Below are positions 14,191-22,613 of a stretch of 64,000 nucleotides of DNA, one piece after another (the stretch's first letter is position 1; each line of letters begins with the position of its first letter). The position numbers and the translations under genes are program-made. The notes beneath the pieces were generated by a model that searched no databases, had not been told where the DNA came from, and worked only from the letters and a program-made list of their open reading frames with translations. Source of the stretch: Cytobacillus oceanisediminis (GTDB lineage Bacteria; Bacillota; Bacilli; Bacillales; Cytobacillaceae); assembly GCF_003182355.1 (NCBI RefSeq), contig NZ_QGTW01000002.1:186001-250000 (forward strand), given 5' to 3'.

Positions 14191-15387
14191 ATGCTAGAGT
14201 TTGATACAAATATAGACCAATACGCTACGATAAAAGTCATCGGAGTCGGCGGAGGGGGAAATAACGCAGTTAACCGGATGATTGAACATGGGGTTGAGGG
14301 AGTAGAGTTTATCGCTGTAAATACAGATGGACAAGCTCTGAATCAATCAAAGGCAGAAGTGACAATGCAAATCGGAGCATCCTTAACAAGGGGCCTGGGA
14401 GCAGGGGCGAATCCTGAAGTAGGCAGAAAAGCGGCGGAGGAAAGCGAAAGCCAGCTGCGAGAAGTTTTAAAAGGTGCTGATATGGTATTCGTGACAGCTG
14501 GAATGGGTGGCGGTACTGGAACTGGGGCAGCCCCGGCGATTGCGCGTATCGCACGCGAAGTGGGTGCGTTAACAATTGGCGTGGTAACTCGCCCGTTCAA
14601 GTTTGAAGGACGCAAGCGTGCTCAAAATGCAGATGCTGGCATCGAAGCCATGAAAAAAGCGGTGGATACCTTAATTATTATTCCTAATGACCGTTTATTG
14701 GAAATTATCGATAAGAAAACACCTATGCTTGAAGCGTTCATGGAAGCGGATAATGTTCTGCGCCAGGGTGTCCAAGGCATTTCCGATTTAATTGCTGTAC
14801 CTGGTTTGATTAATCTCGATTTTGCTGATGTTAAAACAGTCATGTCCCATAAAGGAACTGCTTTAATGGGAATTGGAATCGCCACTGGTGAAGACCGCGC
14901 AGCTGAAGCAGCCAGGAAAGCAATCTCCAGCCCGCTGCTTGAAACGTCCATCAATGGCGCTCGTGGTGTCATCATGAACATTACGGGTGGAGCCAATATA
15001 AGCCTATATGAAGTACAAGAGGCTGCTGATATAGTCGCTTCTGCTTCAGATGAGGAAGTAAACATGATTTTTGGTTCGGTCATTAACGATTACTTAAAAG
15101 AAGAAATCATTGTTACGGTTATTGCGACCGGTTTTAATAATCAAGAAGACTCACCAGCTAAGCCAAGTTCAAAACCATCTGCGGAGAAAGAATTAGTTCA
15201 TACATATCAGTATTCAGAGGAACAAAGTAACCGGCGTAGTGTGAGGGAACGTCGAGAGCCTGTTCAAGATTATGAGCAGCGGCCGGATCGTCGAGAACCT
15301 GTTCAAGATTATGAGCAGCAGACGGATCGTTCAGAAGAATCACTTGATACTCCGGCATTTTTACGAAATCGCAGAAAACGGTTTTAA
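14191..15387 (+). CDS. ftsZ: Cell division GTPase FtsZ, solitary copy
   Basis: 398 residues. The tubulin signature GGGTGTG is at 106-112, the T7 loop NLDFADVK is intact, and the C-terminal peptide [13 protein letters not shown] matches the FtsA/SepF-binding tail. It closely resembles B. subtilis FtsZ (382 aa; compared from memory), but the disordered linker is longer and contains two tandem 13-residue units [13 protein letters not shown] at 354-366 and 367-379. AAGGAGGAG precedes ATG. Normally ftsZ follows ftsA in the division cluster; here the neighbours are atpC and a small unknown gene. GTP binding and polymerisation residues look complete, so this is a functional FtsZ by sequence, probably a paralogue. 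Confidence 0.9.
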   Translation: MLEFDTNIDQYATIKVIGVGGGGNNAVNRMIEHGVEGVEFIAVNTDGQALNQSKAEVTMQIGASLTRGLGAGANPEVGRKAAEESESQLREVLKGADMVFVTAGMGGGTGTGAAPAIARIAREVGALTIGVVTRPFKFEGRKRAQNADAGIEAMKKAVDTLIIIPNDRLLEIIDKKTPMLEAFMEADNVLRQGVQGISDLIAVPGLINLDFADVKTVMSHKGTALMGIGIATGEDRAAEAARKAISSPLLETSINGARGVIMNITGGANISLYEVQEAADIVASASDEEVNMIFGSVINDYLKEEIIVTVIATGFNNQEDSPAKPSSKPSAEKELVHTYQYSEEQSNRRSVRERREPVQDYEQRPDRREPVQDYEQQTDRSEESLDTPAFLRNRRKRF

Positions 15388-15401
15388 TATATTAGAAGAG
15401 G

Positions 15402-15432
15402 GCCGCCCAAGAGAGTAGGGCGGCTTTTTTTT
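15402..15432 (+). terminator. Terminator after ftsZ
   Basis: GCCGCCC pairs with GGGCGGC, followed by eight T. Confidence 0.9.
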
Positions 15433-15476
15433 AGGTTCTTGCGGTTTTCTGGTGGCGGGATAAGTCCTGGTTGATA

Positions 15477-15502
15477 TGTTGGTGGTTGGGTGGTTGATGA
15501 TC
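15477..15502 (+). repeat. 26 bp GT-rich motif, distant copy
   Basis: TGTTGGTGGTTGGGTGGTTG plus ATGATC; nearly identical to the copies at 784-810 and 949-974. Non-coding position after the ftsZ terminator. Confidence 0.6.
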
Positions 15503-15542
15503 AAAAAGGGGAGAAACCATTGATATATCAAGGTTTATTAAG

Positions 15543-15572
15543 AAAGGACAGGCATGCGCCTGTCCCTTTTTA
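15543..15572. terminator. Bidirectional terminator
   Basis: GGACAGGC and GCCTGTCC pair perfectly around ATGC, with A-rich and T-rich flanks. It serves the minus-strand gene ending at 15570 and any + strand readthrough. Confidence 0.75.
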
Positions 15573-15764
15573 ATGATGATGGCTATTTATTTCATTTAAA
15601 GTAACCTGATCCAAGTTTTTATGCACGTTGATTAGCTTTTTAAGAAGGCACATAAATTTTTGTTTATCTTCAAACGGAGTCAGGTCGAGTTCTCTCTTTA
15701 ACTCATTGCTTTTCTTAACAAGCTCTTCAATTTTTTGAATAACTGGGCAGTTGTTTTTAGTCAT
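15570..15764 (-). CDS. Small helical protein, unknown
   Basis: 64 residues, MTKNNCPVIQKIEELVKKSN onward: two amphipathic helices (IQKIEELVKKSNELKRELD; DKQKFMCLLKKLINVHKNLD) and a His tail. Size and helix pattern recall Spo0E-type phosphatases, but the SQELD motif is absent, so I do not assign that. The start at 15764 is set by TAGGAGA seven bases upstream; the longer frame to 15833 lacks a site. Confidence 0.55.
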   Translation of the reverse strand: MTKNNCPVIQKIEELVKKSNELKRELDLTPFEDKQKFMCLLKKLINVHKNLDQVTLNEINSHHH

Positions 15765-15904
15765 GTGTAGTCTCCTAATATAAGCTCTTGGTTTAACTGT
15801 ACCACGAAAATCAATTTCAAAGGAAACAGGCATGTTTCATTTATATTAAAAACTGACTGGCTATTTAACTAATTTAACTATTCTGTTAAAAATGTCGGAT
15901 TTTG

Positions 15905-15933
15905 TTGAAACTCCATACATAGAGTCATATATT
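15905..15933 (+). promoter_or_regulatory. Sigma-A-like promoter
   Basis: TTGAAA (15905-15910), 17 bp, TATATT (15928-15933); each box matches in five of six positions, 56 bases before the TTG start of the next gene. Confidence 0.55.
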
Positions 15934-15988
15934 ATCAACATGTGCTTTTTAATAGACAAGGTGAAAAAGAAACCAGGGGGTGAAATCC

Positions 15989-16225
15989 TTGTCGACTGTT
16001 TTGTTTGGAACTGTGGAATACTATGAAAGAGAATTAACTTACTATTTTTCTAATATTGCTATGTGCAATTCCATGAAGGAAAATGCAACTAAGAAGATAT
16101 TTATTATGCTTGAAACTGAAATATTCAATGTGTTTTTGTTCGACGAAACCATACGGAAAAAATGTTTGCTTAACCTTTTAAAAGCGTTTGGCAAGATATC
16201 TCATAAGAAATTTATAACATCTTAG
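15989..16225 (+). CDS. Small protein, unknown
   Basis: 78 residues, aromatic-rich N-terminus (VEYYERELTYYFSNIAMCNS) then a hydrophobic/basic half (KKIFIMLETEIFNVFLFDE). TTG 15989 is chosen because CAGGGGGTG lies 6-8 bases upstream; GTG 15980 overlaps that site. It has a good promoter and terminator, which supports a real gene. No family recognised. Confidence 0.55.
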   Translation: MSTVLFGTVEYYERELTYYFSNIAMCNSMKENATKKIFIMLETEIFNVFLFDETIRKKCLLNLLKAFGKISHKKFITS

Positions 16226-16267
16226 AAGAGCTCATCTTAACGATGATAAACAGAGTTTTGCTTAACA

Positions 16268-16296
16268 AAGAGGCCGCTGCTGAGAGCGGCCTCTTT
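16268..16296. terminator. Bidirectional terminator between convergent genes
   Basis: AAAGAGGCCGCT pairs perfectly with AGCGGCCTCTTT around GCTGAG. Confidence 0.9.
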
Positions 16297-16308
16297 CCTT
16301 TATAATAT

Positions 16309-17034
16309 TTAATTTAAAATCGTGACCTTAACATCTTTTCTTCCAAATTCCATAGCAGCTTCTGTTGTTGGGATAAATACGTCAATCTCATTTCCTTTAA
16401 TTCCTCCGCCAATATCTTCAGCAGTAGCATAACCATAGCCTTCAACATACACTTTTGATCCTAGCGGAATAACGTTCGGATCAACTGCAATTACTTTCGC
16501 ATCGGGGTTTTCTAATAAATTTACACCTGTCTTGGTAATTCCAATACATCCTTCACAGCTGGCCGTATAAGCGGTTGCTGTGACAGTAAGGGATTTAGAT
16601 TTTTCAGCGGCAGGCTGAACCGTGTTAGCCGATTTTACGACTGTTTTGGCAGGAGCTGCTGCTTTTGCCTGACCTGCTGCATTTCTATAGATAATCAGCT
16701 CTAAGCCTGGTCTAATAAGATCTGAGCTTAATTGATTCCATGATTTAAGACTTTGAACATTAACACCGTATGTATGGGCGATATTCCAGAGAGTATCACC
16801 AGACTTCACTATGTAAAATTCTTCAGGCGAAACTTCAAGTTTATCATTTGGGTGAATAAGATTTGTTGATAAGCCATTCCAATTTTTAATATCTTGAACT
16901 GAAACTTCATGTTTTTGTGCTATAGACCAAAGAGTATCTCCCTTATTAACAACTACTTCTTCTGCTTGTACACTGGCACCTGCTGCACTCCAGATGGTTA
17001 TTGCCGCTAGCATATAATACAAATACTTTTTCAT
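16309..17034 (-). CDS. Secreted cell-wall protein, two LysM plus 3D domain (YocH-like)
   Basis: 241 residues. Signal peptide 1-24 (MKKYLYYMLAAITIWSAAGA). LysM1 ~26-68 (VVNKGDTLWSIAQKHEVSVQ) and LysM2 ~73-115 (YIVKSGDTLWNIAHTYGVNV) bind peptidoglycan. After an Ala/Lys linker, the C-terminal 3D domain (~148-241) shows the expected Asp residues in AVDPNVIPLGSKVYV, ATAEDIGGG and NEIDVFI, the fold of lytic transglycosylase-like muralytic enzymes. AGGAGG precedes the start. YocH-type proteins are often under WalR control; I found no convincing WalR box. Confidence 0.9.
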   Translation of the reverse strand: MKKYLYYMLAAITIWSAAGASVQAEEVVVNKGDTLWSIAQKHEVSVQDIKNWNGLSTNLIHPNDKLEVSPEEFYIVKSGDTLWNIAHTYGVNVQSLKSWNQLSSDLIRPGLELIIYRNAAGQAKAAAPAKTVVKSANTVQPAAEKSKSLTVTATAYTASCEGCIGITKTGVNLLENPDAKVIAVDPNVIPLGSKVYVEGYGYATAEDIGGGIKGNEIDVFIPTTEAAMEFGRKDVKVTILN

Positions 17035-17337
17035 CGAATAACCTCCTAATAGCTTGTTTTACGGTTTCTATGCTAACACAGAAGATTCTGAGAAAAAGAA
17101 CAGGGAAGTTATAATTAAATTACGGACATTTCAGTAAGATAACGAGAAAGTGTCTAAATGAGTGAATATTCAGAATAAATAATTGCAATGGATTAGTTTA
17201 TTTACAATAATAGTCATATTCGAACCTTTTAATGGTTTAATTGGATATTATTTAAAATTACTCGTGGAACTGAGGGGATTATTGGATGTTTTAAATTAGG
17301 GCTACAGCGCTTTTTTCAAACCTTGTTAGATCGGGAA

Positions 17338-17454
17338 GTTACACATAAATCTTAAAAAGTGGTTCATAAATTTGGAAAGTTAATTCATAAAAATGAAAAG
17401 TGGCACAAAAGTGAAGGAAAGTGGTTCATAAATTTTAAAAGTTGCACATAAAGG
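17338..17454. repeat. Array of six degenerate 20-21 bp units
   Basis: Units begin near 17338, 17359, 17379, 17400, 17421 and 17441, with core GTGGTTCATAAATTTTAAAA and variation between units. The rest of the 660-base gap (17035-17694) is AT-rich with no gene seen. Confidence 0.75.
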
Positions 17455-17694
17455 GCCGCTGGAGAGATTTAAAGTGTAATTTGGACTTAGATTATATGTG
17501 AATATGGGTTTATTTAGTTGGTTATTCGTTTTTTGTTACATATTTCAGGGTATGTCTGGCATAATTCAGAGCTTAATCAACATTTGGATCTGCTTTTATA
17601 TACATTAGAAATTATGCATTTATATTTATTGGAGAATTGAGGAAGTATATAGAGGTTGGCAATGATATTAATGGTTATGAAGGGATGAAGTTTT

Positions 17695-17916
17695 GTGAAG
17701 AATTTTCGTTTTTTACTTAGTGATCAGTTTCAGGCTAATGAGATAGCGGAGGATTTACAGGTTCAGCTGGAGATTAATCGTTTTAATCATGTGAAGGTTA
17801 CAGCGGTTGAGCAGAGAAATGAGGTTCTTGTTCAGGTACCTGAAGCGAATGGATCGCTGGAAGAAGCGGTGGAGAGTTTTATGAGGAATTATCAGGATGG
17901 GGAGGTTTTGGAGTAG
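17695..17916 (+). CDS. Small acidic protein, unknown
   Basis: 73 residues, MKNFRFLLSDQFQANEIAED onward, a plausible alpha-beta fold (HVKVTAVEQRNEVLVQV) with an acidic end. GTG start with AAGGGATG upstream. Followed closely by a terminator. Not recognised; conservation in relatives would decide whether it is real. Confidence 0.55.
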   Translation: MKNFRFLLSDQFQANEIAEDLQVQLEINRFNHVKVTAVEQRNEVLVQVPEANGSLEEAVESFMRNYQDGEVLE

Positions 17917-17934
17917 AGGGGATTTTTAGAAGCA

Positions 17935-17971
17935 AAAAAGGGGAGCGGCTAAGTTAGTCGCTCTCCTTTTT
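17935..17971. terminator. Bidirectional terminator
   Basis: AAAAAGGGGAGCGGCTAA and TTAGTCGCTCTCCTTTTT form a long near-perfect stem between convergent genes. Confidence 0.85.
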
Positions 17972-17987
17972 CTATAGCTGTATCAAA

Positions 17988-19709
17988 TTACTTTAGTATT
18001 TTTTCTACTATATAAGTACCCTGATAGTTTTCAAGTGTGTTTAGATAACCTACTACATCTACTGTATAGGTTCCTTGTTCGATATCAGGGATAACTGTTT
18101 CTTCATAAGTAGAAAGTGCTTTCCCGGATGAACCGACAAGGGTACCGGCAGAGTCTCTTACTTCCATATCCAAGTCATTTGCTGCGAGTGCCCAGTCAAT
18201 TCGAACGGTAAGACTGACTGTTCCTTTGTCTACGGCAATGTCTTTATAATCGTGTGAGGCCATGCCAGCGTCAGAAGCGCCCAATCCAATTGTTCCATCC
18301 CAATTATATTCTGTGGTGTATGTGTCGTATGTTTTTCCAGTTTTATTATCTCGGTACTTTCCAATGTTAACATTGATGTTTTGTGCTGCTTCGACTGCAT
18401 TATAGGCGTTGACATAGCCGGACCCTGTTTCATGATATTGATAGTTTTCCATTGGATCGGCTGTTTGCGTTAGAAGTTCAAGTGCCATGTCGGGCGTTAG
18501 GTTTGCTTGGGCCTCTTTCATCAGAGCTATGACTCCGGAAATATGCGGAGTTGCCATACTTGTTCCGCTGGAAGTTGTGTAGTAAGGCAGGTACGCAGGT
18601 TCGATATAGGTTGCATCTGTTACAGTTCCGAGTGCGTTCATTACTGAGCCTGTTGAAGCACGGGTTGCTACGATATCTACGCCAGGTGCAGTGATATCAG
18701 GATGCAGGTATTCATCTCCTGGTACACCGCGGGATGAGAAGTCAGCAAGTGCTTTGTCTTTTGTGCCTGCTGCTACACTGATTACCCAGGGAGCTGCAGA
18801 GTAAGGGTTAAGGGTATTGTCGTCGGGTCCTTCATTTCCTGCAGCAAATACGACTGTCATGCCGGCGTCATGGGCTTTTTTCGATGCAATGTTGATAGGG
18901 TGGTTTGGAGAGTATTCTCCTGTTGAGCCCCAACTGTTGCTGATGACATTGATTCCGTATTTTTCCTGGTTGGCAAGGACGTAGTCAAATGCTTCGAGTG
19001 ACCACAGAATATTGATTCCTTCACCAACACCAAGTCCAACCAGTTTTGCGTCAGGCGCTACTCCTTTATAAAGGCTGTCGCTTGCTGCACCACTGCCGGC
19101 TATGGTTCCAGCCACGTGTGTTCCGTGTCCGGAGGTTGTGTCCGTGTTTGTGACATTTTCAAGGTAAAGGCTGCTTCCTCCGAATATGCTGTCGCCAACT
19201 AAAAATTTCACATTTTGGATGACTTTTTCGCCGAATTTAAGATCCTGGTGGGTTGCGTCAATGCCGCTATCTATGATGGCTACAGTTACGCCTTTGCCGG
19301 TATAGCCAAGGTCGTTCCAGACAGATTCAACTCCGATTAATTTTCTGCTGTCTTTCATAAGGTATTGAAGGTCTTCATTTAAGTAGATGGATAGGATGTT
19401 GTTGGTGGCTGAGCTGAGAAGGGTGTTGATCATGGGAAGGCTGCCTTTGACTGTAATCATCGGTAAGTTAGTGTATGTTTTGGTTTCAAATCCGATTGTT
19501 TGCAAGAGTTGTATGTCTATTAATTGCGGTTGGTCTTTGTAGGTTATGATGGCTTCTGTATTTGTGTTGTTTAGCGGGTTTTCCAGCAGTTCTTGCAGTT
19601 TTGGATCGAGTTCAATGGATAGCAGGTCTGCTTTTGGACTGGACATGGATGATGAGAAGATGAGTCCAAAGATTAATAGGAATAGAGTTGTGATGCGTAA
19701 GGTTTTCAT
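17988..19709 (-). CDS. Secreted subtilisin-family serine protease
   Basis: 573 residues with a signal peptide (~1-28). A propeptide-like region covers ~30-115. S8 triad: Asp147 (VAIIDSGIDATHQ), His198 (SGHGTHVAGT), Ser384 (SGTSMATPHISG); oxyanion Asn292 (AAGNEGP). The C-terminal ~100 residues (DLDMEVRDSAGTLVGSS; GTYTVDVVGYL) look like a pre-peptidase C-terminal beta-sandwich domain. Extracellular endopeptidase. GGGAGGAAT precedes ATG. It stands alone on the minus strand, divergent from nuo. Confidence 0.9.
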   Translation of the reverse strand: MKTLRITTLFLLIFGLIFSSSMSSPKADLLSIELDPKLQELLENPLNNTNTEAIITYKDQPQLIDIQLLQTIGFETKTYTNLPMITVKGSLPMINTLLSSATNNILSIYLNEDLQYLMKDSRKLIGVESVWNDLGYTGKGVTVAIIDSGIDATHQDLKFGEKVIQNVKFLVGDSIFGGSSLYLENVTNTDTTSGHGTHVAGTIAGSGAASDSLYKGVAPDAKLVGLGVGEGINILWSLEAFDYVLANQEKYGINVISNSWGSTGEYSPNHPINIASKKAHDAGMTVVFAAGNEGPDDNTLNPYSAAPWVISVAAGTKDKALADFSSRGVPGDEYLHPDITAPGVDIVATRASTGSVMNALGTVTDATYIEPAYLPYYTTSSGTSMATPHISGVIALMKEAQANLTPDMALELLTQTADPMENYQYHETGSGYVNAYNAVEAAQNINVNIGKYRDNKTGKTYDTYTTEYNWDGTIGLGASDAGMASHDYKDIAVDKGTVSLTVRIDWALAANDLDMEVRDSAGTLVGSSGKALSTYEETVIPDIEQGTYTVDVVGYLNTLENYQGTYIVEKILK

Positions 19710-20198
19710 TTCATTCCTCCCGATTGTTAAGAATTTTCCAACGATTTGATTATACCCGAGATGAGAAACGGATAAACGGGACTTTTGGTGGGTTTTTAGG
19801 AGGTTTATTTTGTTGAGGAAGTTTTTTAAGAGGGAGACCTTCGGTCTTTTGTGTAATAGGTCTATGATCTTTTTAGGATGGGTTGTAAAAGTGGGTGGGT
19901 GTTACATTTCTCACTGACAGAGGTTGTTTTTTGTTTTTAAATGGTATGTGGAAAGGCTCTTTTGTGAAAGTTCAATCGAATTTGATGGATATTGTGGCGG
20001 TGCAAACTCATATATTCTATTGATGAATGCAGGCAAGCTATGTGTGTTAGGCACGTCATCTTCCGCTGCGCTCCAGATCACGTGCACTTCTGGGGTTTTG
20101 CTCCCCCGATTGGGGAGGGTTCGCTTTTGCGTCATCTCCTGAGGTGTTTCGAGGGTGTTTTTTCAGGGAGATCACGCAATCGCTCAGGGGAGGGGAAC

Positions 20199-20390
20199 GT
20201 GTCGACAACGAAGTTTCTGCTTTTGAAAATTCTCTCTCTGCGAGCCGCTGGCGCGTCTCTGGATTCAGCAGGCTGAATCCCCGCCGAACAAAGCTTTTTC
20301 CGCTTTTTGAGAGCGAGCTCTCAACGCCTGCAAAATCTTTGTTCGGCGGCCGAGAGAATTTCCAATAATAGTATGAGGTTGTGTCGACAC
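20199..20390. repeat. Nested inverted-repeat element abutting the nuo promoter
   Basis: Three concentric pairings: GTGTCGACAAC (20199) with GTTGTGTCGACAC (ends 20390); GAAAATTCTCTC with GAGAGAATTTCC; GCCGAACAAAG with CTTTGTTCGGC. The inner hairpin is TTGAGAGC/GCTCTCAA, and a GATTCAGCAGGCTGAATC hairpin lies on one arm. It is much more GC-rich than the rest of the gap. The remainder of 19750-20198 shows no gene I trust. Confidence 0.7.
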
Positions 20391-20412
20391 GTTGGTTTTA
20401 GGGTGCTATAAT
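20384..20412 (+). promoter_or_regulatory. Promoter of the nuo operon
   Basis: TCGACA (20384-20389), 17 bp, TATAAT (20407-20412) preceded by TGC, an extended -10. The -35 box is inside the right terminal arm of the inverted-repeat element. nuoA starts 58 bases downstream. Confidence 0.75.
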
Positions 20413-20469
20413 GGTTACGGTTACATGTTTAAATGTTGTGAAAATTTTTCGGCATTGGAGGGGATGGAC

Positions 20470-20844
20470 ATGGAGCTTTGGAATTTATATCAAAATAACT
20501 ATTTGATAGTTTTTGTGTTTCTGTGTCTTGGGGTTTTACTGCCTGTTGTGGCGTTGTTTATAGGGAAGCTTTTGCGGCCTTATAATCCTTATGATGCAAA
20601 GTACACCATTTATGAGAGCGGAAATGAACCATTTCATGATTCCAGGGTGCGGTTCAATGTCCGCTATTATATTTTTGCCCTTATGTTTGTCATTTTTGAT
20701 GTAGAGACTGTGTTTTTATATCCATGGGCAGTGGCGTATGAGAAGCTTGGTATTTTTGCACTAATTGAGATGTTGATTTTTGTGTTTATGCTTGTAATTG
20801 GGCTTGTATATGCTTGGAAGAAGAAGGTGCTAAAATGGATTTAA
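20470..20844 (+). CDS. nuoA: NADH-quinone oxidoreductase (complex I) subunit A
   Basis: 124 residues, three membrane helices. The family loop [20 protein letters not shown] matches the conserved Y-E-(S/C)-G region of NuoA near the quinone site. ATG 20470 follows GGAGGGG by six bases; the in-frame ATG 20464 is too close. First gene of the operon; the end overlaps nuoB by ten bases. Confidence 0.95.
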   Translation: MELWNLYQNNYLIVFVFLCLGVLLPVVALFIGKLLRPYNPYDAKYTIYESGNEPFHDSRVRFNVRYYIFALMFVIFDVETVFLYPWAVAYEKLGIFALIEMLIFVFMLVIGLVYAWKKKVLKWI

Positions 20845-21347
20845 AAATGGAAAACATCCCAGAAGCGGAAATGGAAGAGATTAAAAGGACTGTATTTTTT
20901 TCTACATTTGAACAAATAAAGGCTTGGGCGCGGAGTAATTCATTATGGCCAATGACCTTCGGGCTTGCTTGTTGTGCCATCGAAATGATGCAGGCGAGTA
21001 ATGCTCATTATGATTTGGAGCGTTTCGGCACTTTTTACCGTAACTCGCCACGACAATCGGATGTAATGATTGTTTCGGGAACTGTTACGAAGAAGATGGC
21101 GCCGATTCTTCGCCGTCTTTATGATCAAATGCCGGAGCCAAAATGGGTTATCGCCATGGGTTCTTGTGCGACAGCTGGGGGACCTTATGTAAAGTCCTAT
21201 TCAGTTGTAAAGGGCGTCGATCAGATTGTTCCTGTTGATGTGTACATACCAGGTTGCCCTCCGAATCCGGCAGCTTTAATTTATGGAATTAATAAATTGA
21301 GGGAGAAAATCCGTTACGAGGCTAAGACTGGGAAGAAGGTGATCTAA
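20835..21347 (+). CDS. nuoB: Complex I subunit B
   Basis: 170 residues. Carries the ligands of cluster N2: CC in [10 protein letters not shown], Cys in MGSCATAGG, Cys in IPGCPPNP. It passes electrons to quinone at the interface with NuoD. GAAGGTG precedes ATG 20835; the longer frame starting inside nuoA is not needed. Confidence 0.95.
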   Translation: MDLKMENIPEAEMEEIKRTVFFSTFEQIKAWARSNSLWPMTFGLACCAIEMMQASNAHYDLERFGTFYRNSPRQSDVMIVSGTVTKKMAPILRRLYDQMPEPKWVIAMGSCATAGGPYVKSYSVVKGVDQIVPVDVYIPGCPPNPAALIYGINKLREKIRYEAKTGKKVI

Positions 21348-21350
21348 CCT

Positions 21351-22610
21351 ATGAGCGGTGAGAAGGATCTTGAACAGCAGAAAAAAGAGGCAGCCGCGAA
21401 AGCAAAGGCCGCCGCACTGGCAAAAATGAAAGCAAAACAGCAGGGAGAAGCGAAAGAAGAGTCTCCAGCAGAGGATATGGATTTGGCAAAGCAAAAAGCA
21501 GCAGCCGCCGCAAAAGCGAAGGCCGCCGCACTGGCAAAGCAGAAGGCAAAAGAACAGGGAGAAGCGAAAGAAGAGTCTCCAGCGGAGGATATGGATCTGG
21601 CAAAGCAAAAAGCAGCAGCCGCTGCAAAAGCGAAGGCCGCCGCACTGGCAAAACAGAAAGCAAAAGAGCAGGGAGAAGCAAAAGAAGAATCCCCGGCCGA
21701 AGATTTGGATATAGCAAAGCAAAAGGCAGCAGCTGCAGCAAAAGCGAAAGCGGCGGCAGCAGCGAAGGCCAAGGCCGCAGCACAGGCGAAGCAGGCGGGC
21801 GAAGCCGGTGATGGTGATAATGAAAAGGCGAAGGCAATCGCAGCTGCAAAAGCAAAGGCAGCAGCCGCAGCGAAGGCAAAAGCAGCCGCACAGGCGAAGC
21901 AAGCAGGCGGAGCCGGTGGAGATGACGAAAAAGCGAAAGCGATCGCAGCCGCGAAAGCGAAAGCGGCAGCTGCAGCAAAAGCAAAATTAGCGGCAGGCGG
22001 AGCTGGCGCGGATGATGAAAAAGCGAAGGCGATTGCAGCAGCAAAAGCGAAGGCCGCCGCAGCAGCCGCAGCGAAAGCCAAAGCAGCTGGAGGAAAGGCT
22101 GATGCTGAACCTGCCGAGGAGAAGAAGCCATCCGTCAATCAGCCATATCTGGATAAGTATGTAAAAGTAATTAATGAAAATCTCGGTCCAGATGTATTGG
22201 AAGATTACTATATTAACAATCTTTCCAAGGACGTACCGACATTAATCGTGAAGGCTGATTCCTATTATAAATTGGCTGAATTCCTTAAATATAATGAACA
22301 GCTTGGGTTTGATTACTTATCCGAGCTGCATGGAACAGACTACGAAACACATATGGAAGTGTATGTTCACTTATTCTCATTTAAAAACAGCCAATCTGTT
22401 GCTTTAAAAGTAAAGATTGATCGTGATGAACCAACAATCGATTCATTGCAGCCGCTTTGGGAAGGGGCAAATTGGCCTGAATGCGAAGCATATGATTTGT
22501 TAGGGATTAAATTTAAAAATCATCCCAACCTGCACCGCATCATGCTTGGCGAAGAATGGGTTGGTTATCCGCTAAGGAAAGACTATGAACCGTATGATGT
22601 GGAGGTGTAA
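21351..22610 (+). CDS. nuoC: Complex I subunit C with Ala/Lys-rich repeat extension
   Basis: 419 residues, against about 150-200 for a usual NuoC. Residues ~262-419 are the 30 kDa domain (ELHGTDYETHMEVYVHLFSF; NWPECEAYDLLGIKF; RIMLGEEWVGYPLRKDYEPY). The first ~260 residues are almost only A, K, E, Q: three near-identical 38-residue units at 5-42, 43-80 and 81-118, then shorter units built on DEKAKAIAAAKAKAAA at ~156, 191 and 221. The extension should be a charged helix in the cytoplasm. No frame break; nuoB and nuoD are adjacent. Confidence 0.95.
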   Translation: MSGEKDLEQQKKEAAAKAKAAALAKMKAKQQGEAKEESPAEDMDLAKQKAAAAAKAKAAALAKQKAKEQGEAKEESPAEDMDLAKQKAAAAAKAKAAALAKQKAKEQGEAKEESPAEDLDIAKQKAAAAAKAKAAAAAKAKAAAQAKQAGEAGDGDNEKAKAIAAAKAKAAAAAKAKAAAQAKQAGGAGGDDEKAKAIAAAKAKAAAAAKAKLAAGGAGADDEKAKAIAAAKAKAAAAAAAKAKAAGGKADAEPAEEKKPSVNQPYLDKYVKVINENLGPDVLEDYYINNLSKDVPTLIVKADSYYKLAEFLKYNEQLGFDYLSELHGTDYETHMEVYVHLFSFKNSQSVALKVKIDRDEPTIDSLQPLWEGANWPECEAYDLLGIKFKNHPNLHRIMLGEEWVGYPLRKDYEPYDVEV

Positions 22611-22613
22611 CCA

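Noticed and set aside
15570-15764. Spo0E-type phosphatase
   Set aside because: Size and helices fit, but the SQELD motif needed for the family is absent.
19911-20368. Several 60-94 codon frames upstream of nuoA
   Set aside because: They overlap each other in several frames across the GC-rich inverted repeat and lack ribosome sites.
21276-22138. Long Ala-, Cys- and Leu-rich frames antisense to nuoC
   Set aside because: The biased Ala/Lys codons of the nuoC repeats remove stop codons on the other strand; composition is not that of a protein family.
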